10,867 nt of DNA from an uncultured Peptococcaceae bacterium (GTDB taxonomy: Bacteria; Bacillota; Peptococcia; Peptococcales; Peptococcaceae), in assembly GCA_910585405.1 (NCBI GenBank), contig CAJUDO010000049.1, positions 1 to 10,867 on the forward strand, read 5' to 3'. Positions 1-6,652 of the stretch are shown here, piece by piece (position 1 is the stretch's first letter; every line of letters begins with the position of its first letter). The notes beneath the pieces are model-generated. The model was not told where the DNA came from. It searched no databases and saw only the letters and a program-made list of their open reading frames with translations. The position numbers were made by a program, and so were the translations under genes.

Positions 1-9
1 TTGACCATG

Positions 10-35
10 TATTCAAAACTCATGAGTTTTGAATA
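10..35. repeat. 26-bp perfect palindrome at the outer edge, left
   Basis: Each arm reads TATTCAAAACTCA followed directly by its reverse complement, with no spacer. The sequence similarity between the two surface-gene cassettes begins one base outside this palindrome. It could be an operator for a dimeric regulator, a recombination core, or the base of a leader hairpin. It has no T-run after it, so it is not an evident terminator. Function is unknown. Confidence 0.9.
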
Positions 36-139
36 TCCACCGGTGGCGGACAGTGGCGAAAAAGGCGCATATATCGGGGTTTCCCGATTGTCCGGCGCGA
101 CAAAAAACCGACCGAGAAATATCCTAGGAGGGAAATAAA
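36..139 (+). promoter_or_regulatory. Structured 5' leader of surface protein gene A
   Basis: By eye the leader can fold. CCACCGGTGG (37-46) is a perfect palindrome. CGGACA (47-52) can pair with TGTCCG (89-94). Inside that stem, ATCGGG (73-78) pairs with CCCGAT (83-88) around a GTTT loop, and a weaker 3-bp stem joins 56-58 to 66-68. The only base that differs in the right-hand copy (59) falls in a predicted loop. AGGAGGG (126-132) lies 7 bases before the TTG start. A weak promoter match exists inside (CGGACA 47-52, TATATC 70-75, 17-base spacer), but the real promoter may lie upstream of the window. I do not recognise a known riboswitch. A stabilising leader would fit a highly expressed S-layer-type gene. 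Confidence 0.55.
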
Positions 140-2455
140 TTGAAAAACAAAAAATTATTTGCAATCTTGACATTAGTGTGCTTCATGATGACATTAATGC
201 CAGTTGCTGCTTTCGCTGCTAACGGTCCAATTGCAGTTGATACTTCTGCATTTGTGGCTACCAATGGCGACCAGAGCGTAAAAACTTATGATTCAAAAAA
301 TGCAAATACTGTAGTAGAATTTACTTTCGCTGCAAATAACGCAGAAACAAAAGCTGTAACGGACGGTACAACCTTGTCCTTTTATGTATGGGCTGTTGAT
401 GCAAGTGGTGCAGTATCCTCTGCTTTGAACTTAGCAAGTACGGATGCAACTGTTGGTGCAAAAGGCGCTAATTATAACAACGCTTATGCTGTAACTGCTG
501 CTAATGGTGACAAATTCTCTGTTTCTTTTGCACGTTCCGGTAAATATACTGTTTACGCAGGTGTTGCAAGAGAAAATGCTACTACCAACCTGTCAAATGC
601 ACAGCTGATTGGTGGTTCTAAATCCAACTTCAGTGTAATCACTGTAACAGGTAAAGCTACTGATCCAGAAGATAGTTATAGTGCTGAAGTAACTGAAGTT
701 AATAAAAGTGACTATCAAGTAGTAGCAAGAAATATTGCTGATGGAGGCAAACCAGCTGTAACTGTAATTCCAGCCAATTTAACAGATTTGACATTAGGAA
801 CATTAACAATTACTCCCAATAATGTACAGACCGATAATATTATCGTTACTTTCTGGGATAAAGATCAGAAATTAACTGGTAAAACTGTTTCCATTGATAC
901 AAACAGTGCCAACATTGAAGTAAATAAAACTTCTGCTACCACCAACATTTTAGGCCAGATTCAGTTTAAAGTATCCGCTGCTCGTGAAGGTAAATATGAA
1001 ATTTATCTGAGTGTTGATGGCATTGAATACAAATTAATTGTAAATGCTGGTAATACTTATGCTTCCTATATTGAAGTAGAAGACCAGCCAAAAGCTCCTG
1101 TTGCTTTATATGAAGGTATGAATGGCGATGTTTCCTTTAATGTGACAGACATCAATGGTAATATTGTAAAAGATGCCAAAGCAGCAAATCCACAAGGTAT
1201 GGATGGTATTTTCAATGGGAGTAAATACTTGATCTTTACTGAAAAACCAGCTGCTTCTTCATTAGAAAATGAAGACTTGTCTTTGGTTTGGGATGCTGAA
1301 GATCAGGATTATGACCTGAAAATTGGTTCCTTAGACGCTGAAGGGAAATATACCGTAAGAGCTATTTTGGACAATGGCGCTTACGCAACTGCAACATTTG
1401 AAGTAAAAAGATTTGGTACTCCTGTGCAGATGTACATGGAAGTAGCTGATACTGTTGAATTAGGGAAAACAGTTGGTCCACAGGCTAAATATGTAGATGC
1501 AAATGGTGTAACCAAAGATGCAAAAGATGCTAATATCGCTGCTAGCGGTTATGCAATCTCTTATTTGAGTGATACCAGTAATGGTAAAGCCACTGTAGCT
1601 TTGAAAACAGACGAAAAATATGCTGGTACTTCTTTCACCTTGACAGCTGTTTCTGAACGTTACAACTTAGTTGCAACTAAGGAAGTGAAAATTACTGGTG
1701 AAGGTACCGCAATTGCTTTCGAAGACAAATCCTTAGCTGTAAATGTAAACAACAAAGTAGAATGGAAGATTGTTGACGAAAACGGAAATGCTGTAAAAGT
1801 TGACAGCACTGACTGGGTATCCACCAAATATGTTGTACTGGATAGCCCGGATGACGCGAAAGTAACTGTATATGACAGCAAACGTGTTGACAACGGCACT
1901 GGTGAAATGGCTTTGACCTCTAACAAGGTTGGTAATGTAACTGTTCAGGTTGTAGCTCAATATAAATTGAAGACACAGTCTCAATTAGAAAACGGTAACA
2001 CCGATACTGTTGCTACCCAAAATAAATACTACACTGGTACCAAAATCTTTGCTGTAGGCAATGGCTCTGTAGGTGATGTTGTAGTTATGTCCATCGGTTC
2101 CCATGAAATCGTTGTAAACGACAAAAAAGCTACTATCGATGCAGCTCCAATGATTCAGAATGACCGTACCTTCGTACCATTCCGTGCATTGGCTGAAGCA
2201 TTCGGCGCTGAAGTTGCTTACGATGAAGCTACACAGGCTGTAACTGCTAAATTGAACGGCGTAGAAGTTGTTATGACCATCGGTTCCGCAACCTACACTG
2301 TAAACGGCGCAGAAAAAACTATGGACGTTGCTCCATTCATCAACGGTTCCAGAACCATGGTTCCTGTAAGATTCGCTGCTGAAGCATTTGGCATCAAAGT
2401 TATCCCAACTTACAACCCAGATGGCACAACAGCTGACATCTTATTCAACCTGTAA
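140..2455 (+). CDS. Secreted S-layer-like surface protein with Ig-like repeats and C-terminal stalk domain (protein A)
   Basis: This encodes a 771-residue exported protein, probably a major cell-surface component. The TTG start is set by AGGAGGG seven bases upstream and by an ideal signal peptide: KNKK, a hydrophobic core, then cleavage near AFA-A at residues 26-27. The mature protein has no cysteine and is rich in Ala, Val, Thr and Asp, as S-layer proteins are. The middle looks like successive beta-sandwich or invasin-type Ig-like domains; motifs such as TTNILGQIQFKVSA, EGKYEIYLSVDG and LDNGAYATATFEV resemble Big-type repeats. Residues about 644-771 form a two-part stalk domain (PF07833) with NDRTFVPFRALAEAFG and NGSRTMVPVRFAAEAFG. 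That family is named after copper amine oxidase, but no catalytic oxidase domain is present. Codon choice (GCT, GTA, GAA, AAA) suggests high expression. It is paralogous to protein F at 8437-10728, with nearly identical ends and a divergent middle. The surface role is inferred. Confidence 0.85.
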   Translation: MKNKKLFAILTLVCFMMTLMPVAAFAANGPIAVDTSAFVATNGDQSVKTYDSKNANTVVEFTFAANNAETKAVTDGTTLSFYVWAVDASGAVSSALNLASTDATVGAKGANYNNAYAVTAANGDKFSVSFARSGKYTVYAGVARENATTNLSNAQLIGGSKSNFSVITVTGKATDPEDSYSAEVTEVNKSDYQVVARNIADGGKPAVTVIPANLTDLTLGTLTITPNNVQTDNIIVTFWDKDQKLTGKTVSIDTNSANIEVNKTSATTNILGQIQFKVSAAREGKYEIYLSVDGIEYKLIVNAGNTYASYIEVEDQPKAPVALYEGMNGDVSFNVTDINGNIVKDAKAANPQGMDGIFNGSKYLIFTEKPAASSLENEDLSLVWDAEDQDYDLKIGSLDAEGKYTVRAILDNGAYATATFEVKRFGTPVQMYMEVADTVELGKTVGPQAKYVDANGVTKDAKDANIAASGYAISYLSDTSNGKATVALKTDEKYAGTSFTLTAVSERYNLVATKEVKITGEGTAIAFEDKSLAVNVNNKVEWKIVDENGNAVKVDSTDWVSTKYVVLDSPDDAKVTVYDSKRVDNGTGEMALTSNKVGNVTVQVVAQYKLKTQSQLENGNTDTVATQNKYYTGTKIFAVGNGSVGDVVVMSIGSHEIVVNDKKATIDAAPMIQNDRTFVPFRALAEAFGAEVAYDEATQAVTAKLNGVEVVMTIGSATYTVNGAEKTMDVAPFINGSRTMVPVRFAAEAFGIKVIPTYNPDGTTADILFNL

Positions 2456-2520
2456 TAGGTACAGCTGCCTGCGCAAAAATGCGCGCAATGCAGCTGACAT
2501 CTTATTCAATCTGTAATAAG
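2430..2520 (+). repeat. Duplicated gene tail around a GC-rich hairpin
   Basis: The last codons and stop of the gene (2430-2459) recur at 2491-2520 with 2 differences in 30 bases, a 61-base period. Between them is an interrupted hairpin: CAGCTGC (2462-2468) pairs with GCAGCTG (2490-2496), and TGCGC (2470-2474) pairs with GCGCA (2483-2487). There is no T-run after it, so it is more likely a 3' UTR structure than a terminator. It is copied exactly beyond gene F and in degenerate form at 2767-2797. Confidence 0.8.
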
Positions 2521-2561
2521 TAATCTGTAAGATTATCTGAAATTGAATAAATGTTACTTGA

Positions 2562-2591
2562 CAGAGCTCCTCATTTGAGGGGCTCTGTTTT
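2562..2591 (+). terminator. Intrinsic terminator of gene A
   Basis: An 11-bp GC-rich stem includes one G-T pair (2562-2572 with 2577-2587), has an ATTT loop and is followed by TTTT. It lies 106 bases after the stop of gene A. The same hairpin, with one loop base changed, ends gene F. Confidence 0.9.
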
Positions 2592-2631
2592 GCTGTTGTG
2601 TGGGTTATACCGTGATTCTACTGGTTATTGC

Positions 2632-2653
2632 AATTGTTTCGCGTGAAACAATT
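2632..2653. promoter_or_regulatory. parS-like palindrome, left
   Basis: The core TGTTTCGCGTGAAACA (2635-2650) differs at one base from the chromosomal ParB-binding site parS of Bacillota (TGTTNCACGTGAAACA). The dyad extends by AAT/ATT on each side. The mirrored copy at 8239-8260 differs from parS at a different base, so both look derived from one perfect site. Whether ParB binds is unknown. Confidence 0.5.
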
Positions 2654-2659
2654 TAACGC

Positions 2660-2844
2660 ATCAATTGTCCCAGAACCATGGCCCAGTAATACTTTGCTGC
2701 TTTCGTTTTTGGCATCATCTGCGCGTAAAAGCTGCCATGGGCTGTGTTGCTGCGGAATATGTGCGCGCTGCCTGCGCAGAAATACGCGCAATGCAGCTGA
2801 CCTTCTTCCGCTGCAGAAAACCGCACCAGTCAACCTGTAAGATT
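2660..2844 (+). pseudogene. Relic of a third surface-protein gene 3' end
   Basis: Read in the frame of codon ATC 2660, the DNA gives IN, two changed residues, then RTMAQ*YFAAFVFGI. Proteins A and F read IN-GS-RTMVPVRFAAEAFGI at the same place, so I, N, R, T, M, F, A, A, F, G and I are kept with no indel over 19 codons, but there is an in-frame stop (2687-2689). After an 18-base deletion relative to gene A, the tail hairpin follows at 2767-2797 with its arms intact, then AGCTGAC and CTGTAAGATT, also as in gene A. Nothing upstream of the last part of the stalk domain survives. This suggests a former tandem copy or a recombination scar; no function is expected of it as a protein. Confidence 0.7.
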
Positions 2845-2896
2845 GTTGTTTTATATCGTTTCCCAGTGATTCCCTCCACAAATCTTGACAAAATTT

Positions 2897-2925
2897 AATA
2901 CAAAATGCGGTAACTATGCTATAAT
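2897..2925 (+). promoter_or_regulatory. Extended -10 promoter of the small stalk protein gene
   Basis: TGCTATAAT (2917-2925) is an extended -10 with a perfect TATAAT. At 17 bases upstream the -35 is weak (AATACA, 2897-2902). A perfect TTGACA at 2885-2890 is 29 bases from this -10, too far to serve as its -35. Confidence 0.65.
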
Positions 2926-2967
2926 GTAACTATTCCTATAATACGCAACTACAAAGGAGAGAAGAAA

Positions 2968-3432
2968 ATGAAGAAAAAGTTGATTGGTTCGTTGGTGTTG
3001 GGCGCTATGTTAGCTGCAGTGCCAACTGCTGCCATGGCAGAGGTCGTCACGATTAATTTAGGGGACCCGCTGGTGACGGTGGACGCCGACAGTCATGTCA
3101 TGCAGGAAGTCGCAGGTATGAATGAAGAGGGCGTGATTTTGGTGCCGGTGCGTGATGTGGCAGAAGCTTTCGGCGGAACTGTAGTTTATGATGAAAGTCA
3201 AAATGTAGTAAAGCTGACTTTACCAAACGGCAACTGGGCGAATATTGCTATAGAAGGGCCATCCGATGGAGCGATAACTGGCTCTGACAATGGAATTGTG
3301 GACAAAGGCACTTTTATCAATGACAGATTATACATCCCGGCCACATTAATGGCTACCTGCCTGGGAGGGCGTGTAGAATTAATTGATTATCAGCGTGACG
3401 AGGTATTTCGTTTAATTTATTATGTGCGGTAA
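2968..3432 (+). CDS. Small secreted stalk-domain protein
   Basis: This encodes a 154-residue exported protein. AAGGAGA (2954-2960) lies 7 bases before ATG. Residues 1-24 are a signal peptide (KKK, hydrophobic stretch, cleavage after AMA). Nearly the whole mature chain is one two-part stalk domain (PF07833): GVILVPVRDVAEAFGGTVVYD at about 55-75 and NDRLYIPATLMATCLGGRV at about 118-136, the paired 'LPVR...GG.V.YD' halves seen in the other stalk proteins here. It has no membrane segment or other domain after the signal peptide, so it should be soluble in the periplasm or bound to the envelope. It has its own promoter. No clear terminator separates it from tolC, so some readthrough is possible. 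The biochemical role of an isolated stalk domain is not established. Confidence 0.85.
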   Translation: MKKKLIGSLVLGAMLAAVPTAAMAEVVTINLGDPLVTVDADSHVMQEVAGMNEEGVILVPVRDVAEAFGGTVVYDESQNVVKLTLPNGNWANIAIEGPSDGAITGSDNGIVDKGTFINDRLYIPATLMATCLGGRVELIDYQRDEVFRLIYYVR

Positions 3433-3471
3433 GTCCCCCGAAAATCCCCACATTTTCTTGACATCTGTACA

Positions 3472-3500
3472 TTGAAATCAGCAATGGATTATGTTATCCT
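3472..3500 (+). promoter_or_regulatory. Promoter of the tolC-like gene
   Basis: TTGAAA (3472-3477), a 17-base spacer and TATCCT (3495-3500) predict a transcript starting near 3507. This places the upstream ATG at 3491 outside the transcript and supports the TTG start at 3551. Confidence 0.6.
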
Positions 3501-3513
3501 ATTTACTAGAGGG

Positions 3514-3531
3514 ATTGACTGCTCAGTCAAT
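3514..3531. promoter_or_regulatory. TetR-type operator before the tolC-like gene
   Basis: ATTGACTGCTCAGTCAAT is an inverted repeat with perfect 8-base arms and a 2-base centre. It sits between the predicted transcription start and the ribosome site, where a bound repressor would block transcription. TTGACTG/CAGTCAA half-sites are typical of TetR/AcrR-family repressors that control efflux genes. No such regulator is encoded in this window. Confidence 0.65.
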
Positions 3532-3550
3532 ATTTGAAAGGATGATTTCT

Positions 3551-4888
3551 TTGAAGAAAAAAACATTGAAAATGATTGCATCAACTGTGATGCTGGCATT
3601 CGGGATGACAGTAGTGCCTTTGCCTGCACTGGCTGTTTCCAGCAACATTGTGGCGGAAACAAAAGATAAAAATACTTTGACAATTTCGCAAATTCAGGAT
3701 TTGGCTGTCATTTATAATGACAATGCGAAAAATTTGCAGCTGCAGAAAAAGCAACTGGAATTGCAGGAACAGACATTGCGCAACAATCGCCGCGACATCG
3801 AGAATAGTATCAATTCTATGGGGGGATCAGATGCTGGCAGCAGCGCTGGGATAGCCGCTATGCAGCAAACATTGGCTCAATTAGAAGCTGCGTTGAAGGA
3901 AAAACCGAAGGATGCGGCCTTGAACGCTCAGTATGCTGCACTAAAAATACAATATGAGTCTGCCATGGCAACGCAAAATTCTATGGCCGCTTCCATGCAA
4001 TCCAGCTTAGACAGCGCCATCAGCGGTATTGAGCAACTGAACGATTCTTTAGACTCAATCGAAAACGGCAAAGATGACCTGAACAAGTACACCAAAGACT
4101 TGGAAACGCAGATGCGCTATACAGCCGCTAATCTGTCACTGGGTATCGTACAGATGGATAAGGGGATTGAGCTATTAGAAGATCAAATTGCTCTGACTGA
4201 ACAGTCTGTAAAAATTGCTGAATTGCAGCAAAAATTGGGGATGAATATTAGCACCGATGTAGAAAAACAGCAGGCTGCGTTGAAAGAAGCCAAAAAAGGA
4301 TTGGAAGATCAAAAAGAATCTTTGAGCAATTTAAAACGCACATTAAATCTTTTAATTGGCCGCAACGCTGGTAATCCATTAGAAGTTGTGCCGATGAACC
4401 TGCCAGTAGCGATTGATCCTGCTCCAGCTTACACCGAAAAATTGATTAAACAGTTTACAGACAATAACTATACCTTAAAAACGCTGGAACGGGATAAAGC
4501 TGACCTGAAGGAAGACGGCAAAAACAGCAACGGGGAATTAGGCAGCGATGAGTTAAAGAAAATTGATTACGACATTGAGGCCAAAGACCAAAGCATCAAA
4601 GACCAAAAACAAGCAATCTCCGATGATTTAAAAGCTTTATTAGCGAAAATTAACAGCGATGGCGAGGCTTATCAGGTAAGCCGGCAGAAATATGTAACGG
4701 AAAAGAAAAATTTCGAATATACCCAAAAGAAATATGAATTGGGCATGATTTCTTCCATTCAATTGCAGCAAGCCGAATTGCAGTTGAAACAAGCTGAAAT
4801 GACCAATATGAGCAATGGATACACCTATTATCTGGATTGGCAGAAGTATTATGCCGCTGAAAAAGGAGTAGACATGAGCAAATTTTAA
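3551..4888 (+). CDS. TolC-family outer-membrane efflux protein
   Basis: This encodes 445 residues. I place the start at TTG 3551: GAAAGGA (3536-3542) is 8 bases upstream and the signal peptide then begins MKKKTLKMIAS and ends near ALA-V. The mature chain shows the two-fold pattern of outer-membrane efflux proteins (PF02321): long Gln/Leu/Lys-rich coiled coils (residues about 50-80, 215-270 and 330-430) that form the periplasmic tunnel, and a C-terminal repeat signature, KKYELGMISSIQLQQAELQL, at about 393-412. Length fits the family (about 420-500). TolC homologues form trimers that connect inner-membrane pumps or type I exporters to the outside, so this gene is good evidence for an outer membrane. 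No adaptor (HlyD/AcrA-like) or pump gene is adjacent and a terminator follows, so it is an orphan here. The substrate is unknown; drug efflux or export of surface proteins are both possible. Regulation by a TetR-type repressor is likely from its operator. Confidence 0.85.
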   Translation: MKKKTLKMIASTVMLAFGMTVVPLPALAVSSNIVAETKDKNTLTISQIQDLAVIYNDNAKNLQLQKKQLELQEQTLRNNRRDIENSINSMGGSDAGSSAGIAAMQQTLAQLEAALKEKPKDAALNAQYAALKIQYESAMATQNSMAASMQSSLDSAISGIEQLNDSLDSIENGKDDLNKYTKDLETQMRYTAANLSLGIVQMDKGIELLEDQIALTEQSVKIAELQQKLGMNISTDVEKQQAALKEAKKGLEDQKESLSNLKRTLNLLIGRNAGNPLEVVPMNLPVAIDPAPAYTEKLIKQFTDNNYTLKTLERDKADLKEDGKNSNGELGSDELKKIDYDIEAKDQSIKDQKQAISDDLKALLAKINSDGEAYQVSRQKYVTEKKNFEYTQKKYELGMISSIQLQQAELQLKQAEMTNMSNGYTYYLDWQKYYAAEKGVDMSKF

Positions 4889-4915
4889 TAAAAGCTCAAA
4901 CGATTGAACAACGAA

Positions 4916-4951
4916 GGCGCTGCAAAAATAATGCAGCGTCTTTATTGTTTT
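4916..4951 (+). terminator. Intrinsic terminator of the tolC-like gene
   Basis: A 9-bp stem (GGCGCTGCA at 4916-4924 with TGCAGCGTC at 4932-4940, one G-T pair) with a 7-base AT loop is followed by TTTATTGTTTT. It starts 27 bases after the stop codon. Confidence 0.85.
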
Positions 4952-5041
4952 AGAAATACGATAACGATCATATTTTCGTTTTAAGACGTCGACAGTTTAT
5001 CGATATCAGGATAGATACGTTTCATCATAATACACCCGTTA

Positions 5042-5080
5042 AACCACAAAATAGCCGCCTGCAAATGCAAGCGGCTATTT
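5042..5080 (-). terminator. Intrinsic terminator of the stalk/propeller operon
   Basis: AAATAGCCGC (5049-5058) pairs with GCGGCTATTT (5071-5080), a 10-bp stem. On the minus strand it is followed by TTTGTGGTTT. It lies 17 bases after the stop of the minus-strand gene. The symmetric A/T ends mean it may also stop readthrough from tolC. Confidence 0.8.
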
Positions 5081-5097
5081 GAGTGATTGCTTCATTT

Positions 5098-6588
5098 TTA
5101 GTCTACATCACGGAGATAGAAATAATCATCGTCAACGGAGAACAGCTTTACTCCATCTCTGGTATAGATGAAGTTGCTGTAAGTTTTTTCTTTAATGCTC
5201 AGCATTTCCTTGCTGCTGGTATTGGTCCGTACATCATATTTCACCAGATAGTAGTCCATGTCGGTTTTTGCCAAAATATAAACGGTATTGTTGTAAAGCT
5301 TCATATCTTGAATTTTCAGGCTGTTATATTCATAGAAGGTTTCACCATCGGACACTTTTGTAATATTGCTAATGTTATGGAAATACTGTTTCACACTACC
5401 GTCAGCATTATACACAGTGGCATAGATTTCTGGATACCGCAAATCCGTATCCACCATTACTACTGCAAATTGATTGCCCACCGCAAAAATCTGACCGTCA
5501 TTGGCGTTGCGGGTCAAAATGACGTCGGCCTTGACATCATTGTCCTGGTCCACAATCAGCAGATGACCGTCCATCAGAAAACCATATGTGCCGTCCGCAG
5601 TCATTACATAGGTGTTGTTTTTGGCATTGCCGAAACGCTGTGACAAATCTAACACTTTGCCGGTAGTATTGGCCGTGGTCACGCCAACACTGCTGTCGGC
5701 AGAAGCGTCAAACTGAAATACCGTTTGATTGTCGCGACCTGCATACAGTGTCAAGTCGCCCATTTCTGTATCTTCCAGAATGGTTTCATAGCTGCTCCCT
5801 GCAGGCGAGCCCACACCGGCGTAACGTGTGAAAGCAGATTCATTGATGCCGATACGATAGGTTTTTCCATCCTGAGTGATACTGGTCAACGCAGGATAAA
5901 GAGTACCTGCATTGTAGGTTTTGCTGCTTACTTCCGCACGATTCCAGTCGATGACATTGACCTGAATTTTATCGTCATAGCTTTGTACCTCTACCAGATT
6001 ATCATGGTCATCTAGCAAATAAACACTGTGCTGCCCTTGCCATTGCTGATAAGCTGCATTTGTTTCTTTGGTCGGCTGCACGCTATTTTTCACTGCATTT
6101 GTGGTGCGCAAAATTTTTGTCACATTGCCTTCTTTTTGTGCATAGTTTTGTACCGAATCAATGGTGTGAATATTGATAATGCCGGTGTCATTATCCCCTT
6201 TGGTGTAATCCACCGTGCCGCCCAGTGATTGTGCTACAAAACGTAACGGCAGATAAACGCGGTCATTGATGATCTGCGGACCTACCGCCAAGGATTGGGG
6301 CACGCCGTTTATCTGCACTGCGCCAGTGTCCGGGAACAGATTGATGGTGTTTTTGCCGTAAGTCACAGACGCCATGCGGAATTCATCACTCCAGCTGACC
6401 TGCCCATCTAAATTTTCAAATAAATCGCGAAAAGCAAGTAGCACACGGCCATCAACATTTACGACTGGCTGTGTGGTATTCAGCAATTCACCGTTGTAGT
6501 AAATTTCGGTGGAAACGTCAGCCAGGGCCGGTGTGACCAGCAATGCGCCCAATGCGGTTGTCGCTGCGAGTACTTTTAGTTTTTTCAT
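5098..6588 (-). CDS. Secreted stalk-domain protein with propeller-like body (second gene of pair)
   Basis: This encodes 496 residues. I place the start at ATG 6588, because AGGAGG (6595-6600) is 6 bases upstream and a signal peptide follows (MKKLKVLAATTALGALL, cleavage after ALA at residue 23). An in-frame ATG at 6633 would add 15 residues that spoil the signal peptide. Residues about 28-142 are a stalk domain (PF07833) with GRVLLAFRDLFENLDG and NDRVYLPLRFVAQSLGG. The remaining 350 residues are beta-rich, with repeated short strands ending in Gly-Tyr or Asp-rich turns (TADGTYGFLMDGHLLIVDQD, YNNTVYILAKTDMDYYLVKYD), which suggests a beta-propeller or similar repeat fold. It ends in an acidic/aromatic tail, DDDYFYLRDVD. 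It is a paralogue of the gene upstream, 64 bases away with no terminator between, so the two probably form an operon. I know of no enzyme motif in it; a cell-surface or periplasmic binding role is a guess. Confidence 0.85.
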   Translation of the reverse strand: MKKLKVLAATTALGALLVTPALADVSTEIYYNGELLNTTQPVVNVDGRVLLAFRDLFENLDGQVSWSDEFRMASVTYGKNTINLFPDTGAVQINGVPQSLAVGPQIINDRVYLPLRFVAQSLGGTVDYTKGDNDTGIINIHTIDSVQNYAQKEGNVTKILRTTNAVKNSVQPTKETNAAYQQWQGQHSVYLLDDHDNLVEVQSYDDKIQVNVIDWNRAEVSSKTYNAGTLYPALTSITQDGKTYRIGINESAFTRYAGVGSPAGSSYETILEDTEMGDLTLYAGRDNQTVFQFDASADSSVGVTTANTTGKVLDLSQRFGNAKNNTYVMTADGTYGFLMDGHLLIVDQDNDVKADVILTRNANDGQIFAVGNQFAVVMVDTDLRYPEIYATVYNADGSVKQYFHNISNITKVSDGETFYEYNSLKIQDMKLYNNTVYILAKTDMDYYLVKYDVRTNTSSKEMLSIKEKTYSNFIYTRDGVKLFSVDDDYFYLRDVD

Positions 6589-6652
6589 GGGAAACCTCCT
6601 TTTAGTATTGCTCCATATCGGATTATCTTTCATTATATTCTTCCTGTTTACG

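Larger units (their letters stand above)
9..222 (+). repeat. Outer inverted repeat, left arm (leader + signal peptide)
   Basis: This segment is the reverse complement of 10646-10859, with left position i matching right position 10868-i. I find one mismatch in 214 bases (A at 59, C at 10809) and no indel. The match starts at the outer base of a 26-bp palindrome and ends just after the signal-peptide codons, so it covers the whole leader, ribosome site, TTG start and first 27 codons of both surface-protein genes. The flanking bases 1-8 and 10860-10867 do not match. Such near-identity over non-coding DNA suggests recent exchange or strong constraint. Confidence 0.95.
2027..2653 (+). repeat. Inner inverted repeat, left arm (stalk domain + 3' flank)
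   Basis: This matches the reverse complement of 8239-8865, with left i matching right 10892-i and no gaps. It includes the coding end for the stalk domain, the stop codon, a duplicated tail, the terminator and a parS-like palindrome. The stretch 2345-2575 is identical over 231 bases, and it runs through the stop codon into non-coding DNA. Similarity ends abruptly at the inner edge of the 22-bp palindrome. Confidence 0.93.

Noticed and set aside
10..35. 26-bp palindrome as a transcription terminator
   Set aside because: It is A/T-rich, and no T-run follows on either strand in the left copy; being perfectly repeated at both cassette edges fits an operator or recombination site better.
140..2455. 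Copper amine oxidase activity, suggested by the domain family name
   Set aside because: PF07833 is only the stalk domain; no catalytic topaquinone domain is present in this or any other gene of the window.
2885..2890. Perfect TTGACA as -35 of the small stalk gene
   Set aside because: The only good -10 is 29 bases away and is an extended -10 that does not need it.
2618..2898. Overlapping short frames on both strands in the gap after gene A
   Set aside because: They have no ribosome sites, and the DNA is better explained as a decayed surface-gene end plus a palindrome.
3491..3550. ATG at 3491 as start of the tolC-like gene
   Set aside because: It has no ribosome site, lies upstream of the predicted transcription start, and would put 20 residues before an excellent signal peptide. 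TTG 3551 has a well-spaced GAAAGGA.
4981..5028. 15-codon open frame on the minus strand (MMKRIYPDIDKLSTS)
   Set aside because: It has no good ribosome site and lies between two terminators; a frame this short is expected by chance.
6589..6633. ATG at 6633 as start of the second stalk/propeller gene
   Set aside because: The extra 15 residues are polar and destroy the signal peptide; AGGAGG at 6595-6600 sits correctly for ATG 6588.
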